Positions 42,409 through 51,755 of a DNA stretch of 64,000 bases are shown piece by piece. The DNA comes from Actinotalea sp. JY-7876 (GTDB taxonomy: Bacteria; Actinomycetota; Actinomycetes; Actinomycetales; Cellulomonadaceae): assembly GCF_014042015.1 (NCBI RefSeq), contig NZ_CP059493.1:2728001-2792000 (forward strand), in the 5' to 3' direction. Below the pieces are notes generated by a model. That model had not been told where the DNA came from, made no database searches, and saw only the letters and a list, made by a program, of their open reading frames with translations. Positions within the stretch are counted from its first letter, which is position 1. Every line of letters starts with the position of its first letter. A program made the position numbers and the translations under genes.

Positions 42409-43314
42409 ATGCTTGCGCAGCAGCGGCAAGACCTGATCCTCGCCCGCGTCCGCACCGCCGGGGCGGTGCGGGTGGCGGACCTCGTCGCGAGCCTCGACGT
42501 GTCGGACATGACGATCCGCCGGGACATCGCCGAGCTCGCGCGCCGCGGGCTCGTGCACCGGGTCCACGGCGGCGCCGTCGACGCACGCCAGGCCGCCCAC
42601 GAGCCCGCCTTCGGCGCGAAGCGTGAGCTCGCCGCCTCGCAGAAGCGCGCGATCGCACGGGCGGCCCTGGCCGAGATCGAGCCGGGGAGCGCCGTCGCGC
42701 TCTCGGCCGGCACGACGACGCACGCGCTCGCCGAGCTCATCGCCGCGAGCCCGGCGCTGCGGCCCCTGACCGTGGTGACCAACTCGCTGCCCGCGGCCGA
42801 CGCGCTGCACCGCCCCGACGACCGCGAGCTCACGGTCGTCCTCACCGGCGGCACCCGGACGCCGTCGGACGCGCTCGTGGGACCCATCGCTCTGCGCACG
42901 CTCGAGACGCTCCGCGTCGACGTCGCCTTCCTCGGCGTCCACGGCGTCGACCTCGACGCCGGGCTGACCACGCCGAACCTCCTCGAGGCCGACACGGACC
43001 GCGCGCTCGTGCGGGCCGCGGCCCGCACCGTCGTGCTCGCCGACACCTCCAAGTGGGGCGCCGTCGGCCTGAGCCGGATCGCCGACCTGTCCGAGGTGGC
43101 GGTGCTCGTGTGCGACGACGCCCTGCCCGACGAGGCCGCCGCGGATCTGCGCGAGCGCGTGGACCGCCTCGTCCTGGCCCCCACGTACGACGACGGCGGA
43201 CCCGGCGGCCGCGAGCTCTCGGGCCACGACGACGACGCCCCCCGCGCCACCCAGCCGCCCGACCGGAGCACCGGCCCGTCCGCGGCCCCGGCGCGCCCAC
43301 CAGGAGAGTCATGA
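42409..43314 (+). CDS. DeoR/GlpR-family sugar-phosphate regulator
   Basis: A 301-residue regulator. The N-terminal winged helix is RVADLVASLDVSDMTIRRDIAEL, followed by the DeoR sensor domain with SAGTTTHALAELI (phosphate-binding loop), FLGVHGVDLDAGLTTPN and VLADTSKWG. The last 45 residues are a Pro/Asp-rich tail. It most likely represses the galT-galK genes it is fused to by overlap (ATGA, 43311-43314) and its own promoter, responding to a galactose metabolite. ATG 42409 was chosen from homology and the promoter position; a longer open frame exists upstream. Confidence 0.9.
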   Translation: MLAQQRQDLILARVRTAGAVRVADLVASLDVSDMTIRRDIAELARRGLVHRVHGGAVDARQAAHEPAFGAKRELAASQKRAIARAALAEIEPGSAVALSAGTTTHALAELIAASPALRPLTVVTNSLPAADALHRPDDRELTVVLTGGTRTPSDALVGPIALRTLETLRVDVAFLGVHGVDLDAGLTTPNLLEADTDRALVRAAARTVVLADTSKWGAVGLSRIADLSEVAVLVCDDALPDEAAADLRERVDRLVLAPTYDDGGPGGRELSGHDDDAPRATQPPDRSTGPSAAPARPPGES

Positions 43315-44540
43315 CCGGCAGCACCCCGACCGACGACCACCGCGCGCACGTCCGCAGGACGGCGACGACGCTCGCCGACGGTCGCCCGTTCCTCTACTTC
43401 GACGACTCCGAGCCGTACGTCTCGGGCGGCGCCACGAGGCGCCTGGACGACCCCCGCCCGCTGGGCGAGCGCTTCGCCCCCGCCCAGCCGGGCGGGAGCC
43501 CTCAGGGCCCCGAGATGCGCCTCGACCCGCTGACGGGCGAGTGGGTCCCGATGGCCTCGCACCGCATGAACCGCACCTTCCTGCCGGCCGCCGACGCCTG
43601 CCCGCTGTGCCCGGCACGGACCGCCGACGACGGCTCCGGCTACTCGGACGGCGAGGTGCCGGACACGGACTACGACGTGGTCGTGTTCGAGAACCGCTTC
43701 CCCGCGCTGATGCAGCTGCCGGGCCTGACGCGCGCGGACGGCTGGGACGTCGACGGCGAGCCGTTGTGGCCCGCGGCCCCGGCCGCCGGACGCTGCGAGG
43801 TGGTCTGCTTCAGCGCCGACCACACGAGCTCCTTCGCCGACCTGACACCGCGGCGGGTGCGCACCATCGTCGAGGCGTGGGCCGACCGCACCGCCGAGCT
43901 CGGCGCCCTGCCCGGCATCGAGCAGGTCTTCTGCTTCGAGAACCGCGGCCAGGAGATCGGCGTGACGCTCCCCCACCCGCACGGGCAGATCTACGCGTTC
44001 CCCTTCGTCGCGCCGCGCACGCAGGCGATGCTGCGCCAGGCCGCCGCGTACCGCGAGCGCACCGGCGGCCACCTGCTGCACGACGTCGTCGCGGCGGAGC
44101 GGCGGGCGGGCACGCGGGTCGTGCTGGAGTCCGAGCACTGGGTCGCGTACGTGCCGGCGGCCGCGCGCTGGCCCGTCGAGGTGCATCTCGCACCGAAGCG
44201 CGACGTGCTCGACCTGCCCGGCCTCACGGGCGCCGAGCGCGACGACCTCGCGGTCACCTACCTCGAGCTGCTGCGCCGGCTCGACCGGTTCTTCGTCGAG
44301 CCGGACGCGCCCGACGGCGAGCCGGGCCGGGCCATCCCGCTGCCCTACATCGCGGGCTGGCACCAGGCCGTCGTCGGCGAGGGCCGCGAGCTGGGACGCC
44401 TGCACCTGCAGGTCTTCTCGGTGCTCCGCGCGCCCGGCAAGCTCAAGTACCTGGCCGGCGTGGAGTCGGGCGTCGGCGCCTGGATCAGCGACACGACGCC
44501 CGAGCGGATCGCCGCGCGCCTGCAGGAGGTCGCGGCGTGA
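43311..44540 (+). CDS. galT: Galactose-1-phosphate uridylyltransferase
   Basis: A 409-residue Leloir enzyme exchanging UMP between UDP-glucose and galactose-1-phosphate. The catalytic HPH triad is in LPHPHGQIYAFPF, the zinc-type pair is CPLC, and the second conserved block reads LPYIAGWHQAVV. ATG 43311 overlaps deoR by 4 bases and CAGGAG precedes it. It is followed by galK with a GTGA overlap, so deoR-galT-galK is one translation-coupled operon. UDP-galactose epimerase is not encoded here. Confidence 0.95.
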   Translation: MTGSTPTDDHRAHVRRTATTLADGRPFLYFDDSEPYVSGGATRRLDDPRPLGERFAPAQPGGSPQGPEMRLDPLTGEWVPMASHRMNRTFLPAADACPLCPARTADDGSGYSDGEVPDTDYDVVVFENRFPALMQLPGLTRADGWDVDGEPLWPAAPAAGRCEVVCFSADHTSSFADLTPRRVRTIVEAWADRTAELGALPGIEQVFCFENRGQEIGVTLPHPHGQIYAFPFVAPRTQAMLRQAAAYRERTGGHLLHDVVAAERRAGTRVVLESEHWVAYVPAAARWPVEVHLAPKRDVLDLPGLTGAERDDLAVTYLELLRRLDRFFVEPDAPDGEPGRAIPLPYIAGWHQAVVGEGRELGRLHLQVFSVLRAPGKLKYLAGVESGVGAWISDTTPERIAARLQEVAA

Positions 44541-45784
44541 GCGCCGTCGAGCCGCTGGTCGCGTGGGACCGGGCGCAGGCCGCCGTGCGCGCGACGGACG
44601 CGTTCACGGTGCGGTTCGACGCCGCGCCCGACGGCGTGTGGTCCGCACCCGGGCGGGTCAACGTCATCGGCGAGCACACCGACTACAACGGCGGGCTCTG
44701 CCTGCCGATCGCCCTGCCGCACCGCACCTACGTCGCGCTGCGCCGGCGCCGGGCCGACGCCGGCCTCGCGCCGGGCACGGTGCGCCTCGCGTCGGCCCAG
44801 GAGGCCGACGGCGGGCTCGTCACGATGGACCTGGCCGACGTCGCGCCGGGCACGGTACCCGGCTGGGCCGCCTACGTCGTCGGCGTCGCGTGGGCGCTGC
44901 GCGAGGCGGGCCACGCGGTCGACGGCTTCGACGCCGTCGTCGACTCGTGCGTGCCGTACGGCGCCGGGATGTCCTCGTCCGCCGCGCTCGAGTGCGCGGT
45001 GGCCGTCGGGCTCGACGACCTCCACGGGCTCGGGCTGGGCGGCGACGACGCCGGCCGCGCCGCCCTGGCCGAGGCGTGCATCCGGGCCGAGAACGACATC
45101 GCGGGCGCGCCGACGGGCGGCATGGACCAGGCCGCCTCGCTGCGCTGCCGTGCCGGTCACGCCCTCCTGCTGGACTGCCGCGACGGGTCGACGCGCCACA
45201 TCCCGCTCGACCTGGAGCGCCACGGGCTGACCCTGCTCGTGGTCGACACGCGCGCCGAGCACCAGCTCGCCGACGGCCAGTACGCGCGGCGCCGCGCGGC
45301 GTGCGAGCGCGCGGCCGCCCACCTCGGTGTCGCCACGCTCCGGGAGGTCACGGACCTGGACGCCGCGCTCGCGGCGCTCGGCTCGCTCGACCCGTCGACC
45401 GGCGAGGACGACGTCGACGTCGTGCGCCGGCGGGTGCGGCACGTCGTGACCGAGATCGAGCGCGTCCGCGAGGTGGAGCGGCTCCTCGACGCGGGCGACG
45501 TCGACGCGGTCGGCCCCGTCCTGAGCGCGGCCCACGCGTCGCTGCGCGACGACTACGAGGTGAGCTGCCGCGAGCTCGACGTCGCCGTCGAGGCCGCCAC
45601 CGCCGCCGGTGCGCTGGGCGGCCGCATGGTCGGCGGCGGCTTCGGCGGCTCCGCGGTCGCTCTCGTACGCACGCGCGACGTCGACCGCGTCTCGCGCGCC
45701 GTCGCGCAGGCCTTCGCGGCCGAGGGGCTCACCGCCCCGGCCTTCCTGCTCGCGACCGCGAGCGGTCCCGCCGGGCGGGACTGA
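44537..45784 (+). CDS. galK: Galactokinase
   Basis: A 415-residue GHMP kinase that phosphorylates galactose. The galactokinase signature GRVNVIGEHTDYNGG is near residue 37, the ATP-binding GHMP motif is VPYGAGMSSSAALE, and the substrate-binding segment is APTGGMDQAASL; the C-terminal GGRMVGGGFGGSAVAL closes the family set. GTG 44537 overlaps galT and has CAGGAGG upstream. A perfect hairpin ends the operon 8 bases after the stop. Confidence 0.96.
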   Translation: MSAVEPLVAWDRAQAAVRATDAFTVRFDAAPDGVWSAPGRVNVIGEHTDYNGGLCLPIALPHRTYVALRRRRADAGLAPGTVRLASAQEADGGLVTMDLADVAPGTVPGWAAYVVGVAWALREAGHAVDGFDAVVDSCVPYGAGMSSSAALECAVAVGLDDLHGLGLGGDDAGRAALAEACIRAENDIAGAPTGGMDQAASLRCRAGHALLLDCRDGSTRHIPLDLERHGLTLLVVDTRAEHQLADGQYARRRAACERAAAHLGVATLREVTDLDAALAALGSLDPSTGEDDVDVVRRRVRHVVTEIERVREVERLLDAGDVDAVGPVLSAAHASLRDDYEVSCRELDVAVEAATAAGALGGRMVGGGFGGSAVALVRTRDVDRVSRAVAQAFAAEGLTAPAFLLATASGPAGRD

Positions 45785-45792
45785 CCGCAGGG

Positions 45793-45830
45793 CCGACGGG
45801 CGGGGCGCGACGGCGCGCCCCGCCCGTCGG
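45793..45830 (+). terminator. Terminator of the gal operon
   Basis: A perfect 17-bp GC-rich stem (45793-45809 against 45814-45830) with loop ACGG. No T-run follows. Confidence 0.85.
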
Positions 45831-45981
45831 CGTGCTACCCGCGGGCCGGCCCGCACCCGCCTGCTCATCCGGACGTCCGAGTCGGTGCCGCACAAGGTCA
45901 TCCCGCAGGACGATCTGCGCGAGGCACGCGCCTGGATACGTTCGCACCGCACGACCACGACCGCACCTCGAGAGGCGTCCC

Positions 45982-47022
45982 ATGACCAGCACCCTGCACC
46001 GCACGGCGACCGCCTCCGCGGGCGCCGCCCTCCTCCTCGTCCTGGCCGCGTGCGGCGGTGGTGGTGGCGGCGGCGGCAACGACGACGACGGTGGGGCCTC
46101 CTCCTCGTCCGACCTGCCGAAGGGCCCGATCGACGAGCTGTACGAGGAGATGTACCGCGGCGACAACGAGGAGGCCATGAACCAGCAGATGATGGATGTC
46201 GAGGAGCGCACCGCCGCCTGCATGGCGGAGCAGGGCTTCGAGTACATCCCCGTCGACTGGACGCAGGGCGGCGGCTTCGACCCGGGCGAGGAGCTCGACG
46301 TCGAGTGGGGCACCCTCGAGTTCGCCGAGAAGTACGGCTACGGCGCGACCACGAACCCGTACGGCGACGGCACCGAGGCTCCCGGGGCAGAGGAGTGGGT
46401 CAACCCCAACGACGAGCTCGTCAGCGCCATGTCCGAGACCGAGGTGCAGGCGTACAACGAGGCGCTCTGGGGCCCGCCGGTCGAGAGCACGGGCGACGAG
46501 CCGGTCGAGTGGACCTGGGAGACCGGCGGATGCCAGGGGCGTGCGCAGCACGAGGTGGACGTCGAGAACGGCGTCGGCGGCGAGGAGTTCGAGGCGCTGC
46601 AGGACGAGATGGAAGCCATGTGGATGGAGATCGAGAACGACCCGAAGCTGGTCGAGCTGAACGCGGAGTGGGCCTCCTGCATGGCTGACGCCGGCTACCC
46701 CGGCTTCGCGGCGCCGACGGACGCGGAGACCTCGATCTACGACAAGGTCAACGCGGTCTACGACGAGGTGTACGCGGGCGCGTCGTTCGACGAGAACACC
46801 ACCGAGGAGGACTGGGCGGCGGTCGAGGAGCAGGTCCAGGAGCAGCTCGGCGCCATCACCGAGGAGGAGATGAAGACCGCTCTGGCGGACTACACCTGCC
46901 GCGAGGACGTCGACATGCTGCGGACGCAGGCCGAGATCAACGTCGAGCACCAGCAGGCGTTCTACGACGCCCACAAGCAGGAGCTCGAGGCCTGGCGGGA
47001 CGCCGTCGTCGCGTCTCGCTGA
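45982..47022 (+). CDS. Acidic secreted lipoprotein, unknown function
   Basis: A 346-residue lipoprotein. The signal peptide ends in the lipobox LAAC (Cys24), followed by eight glycines and an Asp/Ser linker. The mature part is strongly acidic (Asp/Glu-rich) and helical, with four Cys in separate blocks: RTAACMAEQGF, TGGCQG, WASCMADAGYPGF and YTCREDVD. The first and third share a C-M-A-(E/D)-x-G-(F/Y) pattern, so the domain may be an internal duplication with paired disulfides. Similar lipoproteins often precede MacB-type ABC systems in actinobacteria, as here. A role as partner or accessory of that exporter is inference. Confidence 0.8.
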   Translation: MTSTLHRTATASAGAALLLVLAACGGGGGGGGNDDDGGASSSSDLPKGPIDELYEEMYRGDNEEAMNQQMMDVEERTAACMAEQGFEYIPVDWTQGGGFDPGEELDVEWGTLEFAEKYGYGATTNPYGDGTEAPGAEEWVNPNDELVSAMSETEVQAYNEALWGPPVESTGDEPVEWTWETGGCQGRAQHEVDVENGVGGEEFEALQDEMEAMWMEIENDPKLVELNAEWASCMADAGYPGFAAPTDAETSIYDKVNAVYDEVYAGASFDENTTEEDWAAVEEQVQEQLGAITEEEMKTALADYTCREDVDMLRTQAEINVEHQQAFYDAHKQELEAWRDAVVASR

Positions 47023-47063
47023 GACCGCTGCGGGCCCCCGGGCGAGGGGCACCGGAGCGCGGC

Positions 47064-47104
47064 CACCGGCCGGGCGGGGTGTGAGGGCGCCCCGCCCGCC
47101 GGTG
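47064..47104 (+). terminator. Hairpin between lipoprotein and efflux operon
   Basis: CACCGG-(C)-CGGGCGGGG (47064-47079) pairs with CCCCGCCCG-CCGGTG (47090-47104), 15 bp with one bulge and a 10-nt loop, 41 bases past the lipoprotein stop. It suggests the lipoprotein and efflux genes can be separate transcripts. Confidence 0.65.
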
Positions 47105-47198
47105 AGGACCACACCGGCACGACACGAGCCACCGGCACCACACGGACGACGAGCACGCGACACGACGCGCACGGCGCGCAGCGACGAGGGGCAGGGCG

Positions 47199-48821
47199 AT
47201 GAAGGCACCGAAGATGAGCGGGTCCACGAGGACCATCTGGATCATGGCGCTCACCGCGGTGGTCAGCCTGGGTGCGGGCCTGGGGCTCAGCCAGCTGATC
47301 GTCTCCCCTGCCGACGCGGCGGCCAACGCGGCGCCGCCCGAGCCGGGACCGATCACCGTCCCCGTCGAGCTCAAGGAGCTCGAGAACGACGTGGTCCTGC
47401 GCGGCGACGTGGTCTACGAGGACCCGGTCGACGTGACCATCGAGGCCGGCGACCTGGGCGGGACCGCCGTCGTCACGGGGCGGGTGCCCGCCGTGGGTGC
47501 GACGCTCAACGCCGGCGACGTCATGCTCGAGATCGCCGGACGACCCGTCATCCTCCTGCCCGGCGACCTGCCGGTGTACCGCACGCTGCGCGTCGGCGTC
47601 TCCGGTCCGGACGTGCTCCAGCTGAAGGCCGCGCTGGCCTCGCTCGGCCTGAACCCGGGTGACGTGGCGTCGAACGCCTACGACACCCAGACCGCCGCCG
47701 CCGTCCAGGCCCTCTACGAGCGCGCCGGGTACGAGGTGCCCACCGGGGGCGAGGAGGCGCAGGAGGCGGTCGAGACGGCCCGCGACGGCGTCCGCGCCGC
47801 CGAGGAGCAGGTCGGCGCCGCGCAGCGCGCGGTGGCCACCGCGGGCGCGGGGATCAAGCGGTCCGAGCGCATCGCGCTCGACACGGCCGCCGACACCGCC
47901 CAGGCCCGCCTGAACCAGGCGCGGGCCGCCTGCGAGGGCGGCGGGACGCCCGAGTCCCCGTGCGACCCGACGGCCGTCGTCGAGGCCCAGGGCATGCTCG
48001 CCCAGGCGGTCGCCGCCCGCGAGGAGGGGCTCGCCGCCCCCGACGCGGCCGAGGAGCGCGCCGCCCTCGCCTCCGCCCAGCGGGCTCTCGACGACGCCCG
48101 CGAGGAGCTGGCGCGGGCCCAGGAGGACGTCATCACGCCGCTGCCCGCGGCCGAGGTCGTGTTCCTGTCCAACCTCCCTCGCCGGGTCGACGACGTCGAC
48201 GTGCGCCGGGGCGCGACGGTGGAGGGTGCTCCCGTGGCGAAGGTGTCGGGCGCGACGCTGCAGATCGCCGGGAACGTCTCCGCCGAGGACGCGGCGCTGG
48301 TCCCCGTGGGCGCGGTGACGACGATCACGATGCCCGACGGCAGCGAGATCCCGGGCACGGTGCAGTCGATCGGCACACCGCCGGCCGACGCGGAGGGCGA
48401 GGACGGCGACGAGGGCGAGGGCGAGGGCGGCGGCGAGAGCGGCGGCGCCGGCGGCGCCGGTGCGGACGGTCGGATGCGCCTGGTCGTCGTGCCGGACGCG
48501 CTGACCGACGAGCAGCGCGGACAGCTCCAGGGCGCGAACGTGCGGATGACGATCGAGGTGGGCTCGACGGAGGGCGAGGTCCTCGCCGTCCCGACCGCGG
48601 CGCTGACCGCCGGCCCCGGCGGCGAGGCGCGCGTCGAGGTCCTGTCCGGCGACGAGTCGACGCTCGTCACGGTCCAGACCGGACTCGCCGCTGCGGGCTT
48701 CGTCGAGGTCACCGCGATCGACGGCACTCTCGCGGAGGGTGACCGCGTGGTCGTTGGCGTGACCGCCGCGGGCCAGACCGAGTCGCCGGACGAGGCCGAG
48801 GACGAGGGCAGCGACGGATGA
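47199..48821 (+). CDS. Efflux adaptor (HlyD/MacA-like) with peptidoglycan-binding domain
   Basis: A 540-residue membrane-anchored adaptor. One N-terminal segment (about 11-33) anchors it; the beta-barrel halves flank a PG_binding_1 domain (about 127-180, VSGPDVLQLKAALASLGL) and an Ala/Glu-rich coiled coil (about 185-310). A low-complexity Glu/Gly insert (EGEDGDEGEGEGGG) lies near 398. Such adaptors link MacB-type transporters to the cell wall. The start is ATG 47199 or ATG 47214. ATGA overlap with the ATPase gene shows co-translation. Confidence 0.88.
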   Translation: MKAPKMSGSTRTIWIMALTAVVSLGAGLGLSQLIVSPADAAANAAPPEPGPITVPVELKELENDVVLRGDVVYEDPVDVTIEAGDLGGTAVVTGRVPAVGATLNAGDVMLEIAGRPVILLPGDLPVYRTLRVGVSGPDVLQLKAALASLGLNPGDVASNAYDTQTAAAVQALYERAGYEVPTGGEEAQEAVETARDGVRAAEEQVGAAQRAVATAGAGIKRSERIALDTAADTAQARLNQARAACEGGGTPESPCDPTAVVEAQGMLAQAVAAREEGLAAPDAAEERAALASAQRALDDAREELARAQEDVITPLPAAEVVFLSNLPRRVDDVDVRRGATVEGAPVAKVSGATLQIAGNVSAEDAALVPVGAVTTITMPDGSEIPGTVQSIGTPPADAEGEDGDEGEGEGGGESGGAGGAGADGRMRLVVVPDALTDEQRGQLQGANVRMTIEVGSTEGEVLAVPTAALTAGPGGEARVEVLSGDESTLVTVQTGLAAAGFVEVTAIDGTLAEGDRVVVGVTAAGQTESPDEAEDEGSDG

Positions 48822-49546
48822 GCGTCGTCGAGCTGTTCGACGTCACCGCGCCCGAACCGGAGCCCGGGGTCGAGCCGCCGGTCATCGAGCTCCGGGGTCT
48901 GAGCCGGACGTTCCCGGGCACCGAGCCGGTCCGCGCCCTGAAGTCGGTCGACCTGCGCGTCCAGCGGGGCGACTACGTCTCGATCATCGGGCCGTCCGGG
49001 TCCGGCAAGTCGACCCTGCTCCACATCCTCGGCCTCCTCGACCGGCCGACCGAGGGCGACTACCTGCTGGACGGGCTCGCCACCGGGCAGGCCTCGGACG
49101 AGGACCGCGCCACGCTGCGCGGCGGGCGCATCGGCTTCGTCTTCCAGTCCTTCCACCTGCTGCCGCACCGCAGCGTGCTCGACAACGTCCTGCTCGCCAC
49201 GCTGTACAGCGGCGTCCCGCGCGCCGAGCGCCGCGACCGCGCGCTGGCGGCGCTCGACCGGGTGGGGCTCAACCACCGCCTCGACTTCCTGCCCACGGTG
49301 ATGTCCGGCGGCGAGCGCCAGCGGGTGGCCGTGGCCCGCGCGGTGGTCGCGGGCCCGGCGGTGCTCCTGGCGGACGAGCCGACGGGCAACCTCGACTCCG
49401 AGAACTCCGCGGGCGTGCTCGACCTGTTCGACGAGCTCCACGCCGACGGCCTGACGCTCGTCGTCATCACGCACGACCCCGGCGTCTCCGCGCGCGCCCA
49501 GCGGCGCATCCGGATCGCCGACGGCCTGCTCACCGAGGTGGCGTGA
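48818..49546 (+). CDS. MacB/LolD-type ABC ATPase
   Basis: A 242-residue ATPase. Walker A is GPSGSGKST, the signature MSGGERQRVAVARAVV, Walker B VLLADEPTGNLDSE; the order and the EPTGNLD string place it in the MacB/LolD group of export and mechanotransmission ABCs. ATG 48818 overlaps the adaptor stop; its own stop overlaps the permease start. Confidence 0.93.
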   Translation: MSVVELFDVTAPEPEPGVEPPVIELRGLSRTFPGTEPVRALKSVDLRVQRGDYVSIIGPSGSGKSTLLHILGLLDRPTEGDYLLDGLATGQASDEDRATLRGGRIGFVFQSFHLLPHRSVLDNVLLATLYSGVPRAERRDRALAALDRVGLNHRLDFLPTVMSGGERQRVAVARAVVAGPAVLLADEPTGNLDSENSAGVLDLFDELHADGLTLVVITHDPGVSARAQRRIRIADGLLTEVA

Positions 49547-50859
49547 TGGCGGGCATCGCTCCGCTGACGGCGCTGCCCCGGCGCCTGCTCGCCCGCGCCG
49601 GGCGCCGTCGGCCGACGTCGGTCGTGCCGCGCGGCCCCAAGGGCGACCGGTTCGGCCTGCGCGACCTCGTCAACGAGGCCGCCCACGGCATCGGTGCCCG
49701 CCCCGGGCGCCTCGTCCTGACGATCATCGGGACCGTGCTGGGCGTCGGGTCGCTGGTCGTGACGGTCGGCCTCGCCCAGACCGCGGCCGGGCAGATCGCC
49801 GCCCAGTTCGACGCGGTCGCCGCGACGCAGGTCGTCGTCGAGCCCGCGACGGCGCGCACCGCCGGCGGTGAGCGCGCCGCGGGCACCATCCCGTGGGACG
49901 TCGAGGACCGCCTGGGGCGTCTCGCGGGTGTCGAGGCGGCCGGCGCCGTCGCACCGGTCGACGTCGACGGCGCGACCATCACCGCCGTGCCGGTCAACGA
50001 CCCGTCGGCGCCGACGCTCGCGTCACCGGAGGTCCGGGCCACCAGCCCCGGCCTGCTCGACGCCGTCCGCGGCTCGGTCGTCACGGGTCGGTACTTCGAC
50101 GCCGGCCACGACGAGCGCGCCGACCGCGTCGTGGTGCTCGGGTCGCGCGCCGCGACCCGCCTGGGCGTGCACCGCGTGGACCGTCAGCCGTCCATCTTCA
50201 TCGGCGAGCGCTCGTTCACCGTGATCGGCATCATCGACGACGTCAAGCGCCGCAGCGACCTCCTGGACGCCGTGATCCTGCCCGTCGGCACCGCGCGCGC
50301 CGTCTTCGGCCTGCAGGGCCTGGAGCAGGCGCACGCGACGATCGCCGTCGGCGCCGGACCCGTCGTGGGCGACCAGGCCCCGCTGGCGCTCGCGCCCAAC
50401 AACCCGGACTCGCTGGAGGTCCAGGTGCCGCCCCCGGCGTCGGCCGTCCGCGAGAACGTCCAGGCGGACATCGACGCGATCTTCCTGGCCCTGGGCGCGG
50501 TCGCCCTGCTCGTCGGCGGCCTGGGCATCGCCAACATCACCCTGCTCTCCGTCCGGGAGCGGATCGGCGAGATCGGGCTGCGCCGCGCCCTGGGGGCGAG
50601 CAAGCGCAACATCGGCAACCAGTTCCTGGCGGAGTCCATGGTGATCGGCCTCCTCGGCGGCCTCATCGGCGCCGCGATCGGCGTGCTCGTCGTCGTGGCC
50701 GTCTCGCTCGGCAAGGAGTGGACGCCGATCCTCGACCCGCTCGTGGCCATCGGGGCCTCGCTCCTGGGCGGCCTGATCGGGCTCGGGGCGGGCACCTACC
50801 CGGCGCTCAAGGCGGCCGGCATCGAGCCGATCACCGCGCTGCGCGGCGGCACGGGCTGA
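49546..50859 (+). CDS. MacB-type ABC permease (FtsX domain)
   Basis: A roughly 437-residue permease. The first transmembrane segment (LVLTIIGTVLGVGSLVVTVGLA) lies after a basic N-terminus, followed by an extracellular MacB core domain (about 80-290). Three more segments at the C-terminus form the FtsX domain (VALLVGGLGIANITLLSV onward, with the RIGEIGLRRALGASKRNI coupling helix). ATG 49546 (TGATG overlap) is used; GTG 49543 is one codon earlier. With adaptor and ATPase it makes a complete tripartite-like exporter; substrate unknown. Confidence 0.9.
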   Translation: MAGIAPLTALPRRLLARAGRRRPTSVVPRGPKGDRFGLRDLVNEAAHGIGARPGRLVLTIIGTVLGVGSLVVTVGLAQTAAGQIAAQFDAVAATQVVVEPATARTAGGERAAGTIPWDVEDRLGRLAGVEAAGAVAPVDVDGATITAVPVNDPSAPTLASPEVRATSPGLLDAVRGSVVTGRYFDAGHDERADRVVVLGSRAATRLGVHRVDRQPSIFIGERSFTVIGIIDDVKRRSDLLDAVILPVGTARAVFGLQGLEQAHATIAVGAGPVVGDQAPLALAPNNPDSLEVQVPPPASAVRENVQADIDAIFLALGAVALLVGGLGIANITLLSVRERIGEIGLRRALGASKRNIGNQFLAESMVIGLLGGLIGAAIGVLVVVAVSLGKEWTPILDPLVAIGASLLGGLIGLGAGTYPALKAAGIEPITALRGGTG

Positions 50860-50871
50860 CGCCCCCGGGGC

Positions 50872-51672
50872 TCAGACGTCGTAGCCCACGACCAGCGGCG
50901 CGTGGTCGCTGAAGCGCGCGTCGTACGTCGCCGCGCGGTCGACCTCGGCCTTGACCGCGGCGGCCGCGAGCTCGGGGGACGCGATCTGGTAGTCGATGCG
51001 CCAGCCGGCGTCGTTGTCGAACGCCTTGCCGCGCCACGACCACCACGTGTACGGCCCCGGGCCGTCGCCGCCCAGGCGCCGGCCCAGGTCGACCCAGCCG
51101 GCGTCGAACCAGCGGTCGAGGTAGGCGCGCTCCTCCGGCAGGAAGCCCGCCTTGCCGACGTTGCCCTTCCAGTTCTTGATGTCCGCCTCCGTGTGGGCGA
51201 TGTTCACGTCGCCCGCCACGACGGCGAGGCCGCCGTCGGCCCGCAGCTCGGCGAGCCGCGCGGTCACCCGCTCGAGGAAGCCGTACTTCTCGGCCATCGA
51301 CGGCGTGCCCACGGTGCCCGAGTGGATGTACGTCGACACGACGGTCAGCGTGCGCCCCGCCGGCAGCTCGAGGTCCGCCTCGACCCAGCGCCCGGTGTTG
51401 CCGGGGACGTCGAGGGTGCCGTCGAGGCCGATCCGGACCGCACGCATCGGCAGCCGGGACGCGATCGCGACGCCGGAGCGCCCCTTGACCTCGGACTCCG
51501 CGTGCGCGAGGTCCCACTCCCCCGGCGCGAACGCGTCCGCGACGGACTCCTGCGGCGCGCGGACCTCCTGCAGCAGGACGACGTCGGGCCGCCGGGACGC
51601 GAGCCACGCGTCCATGCCGCGCCGCACGGCGGCGCGGATCCCGTTGACGTTGACGGTCGCGATGCTCAGCAC
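50872..51672 (-). CDS. xthA: Exodeoxyribonuclease III
   Basis: A 266-residue AP endonuclease / 3'-5' exonuclease for base-excision repair. Family motifs: TVNVNGIRAAV, LLQEV (metal Glu), and a C-terminal IDYQIASPEL and FSDHAPLVV (catalytic Asp-His). GTG 51672 gives the natural N-terminus (MLSIATVNVNG); TTG 51684 is an alternative. It converges on the permease with 12 bases between the stops. Confidence 0.93.
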   Translation of the reverse strand: MLSIATVNVNGIRAAVRRGMDAWLASRRPDVVLLQEVRAPQESVADAFAPGEWDLAHAESEVKGRSGVAIASRLPMRAVRIGLDGTLDVPGNTGRWVEADLELPAGRTLTVVSTYIHSGTVGTPSMAEKYGFLERVTARLAELRADGGLAVVAGDVNIAHTEADIKNWKGNVGKAGFLPEERAYLDRWFDAGWVDLGRRLGGDGPGPYTWWSWRGKAFDNDAGWRIDYQIASPELAAAAVKAEVDRAATYDARFSDHAPLVVGYDV

Positions 51673-51755
51673 CGGACCATCCAACCAAACGCCCCCGACG
51701 GGTCGGGGCGCCGTCAGGGGTGGCGCTCGTCACGCGCCGCGAGCAGCATGGGCGC

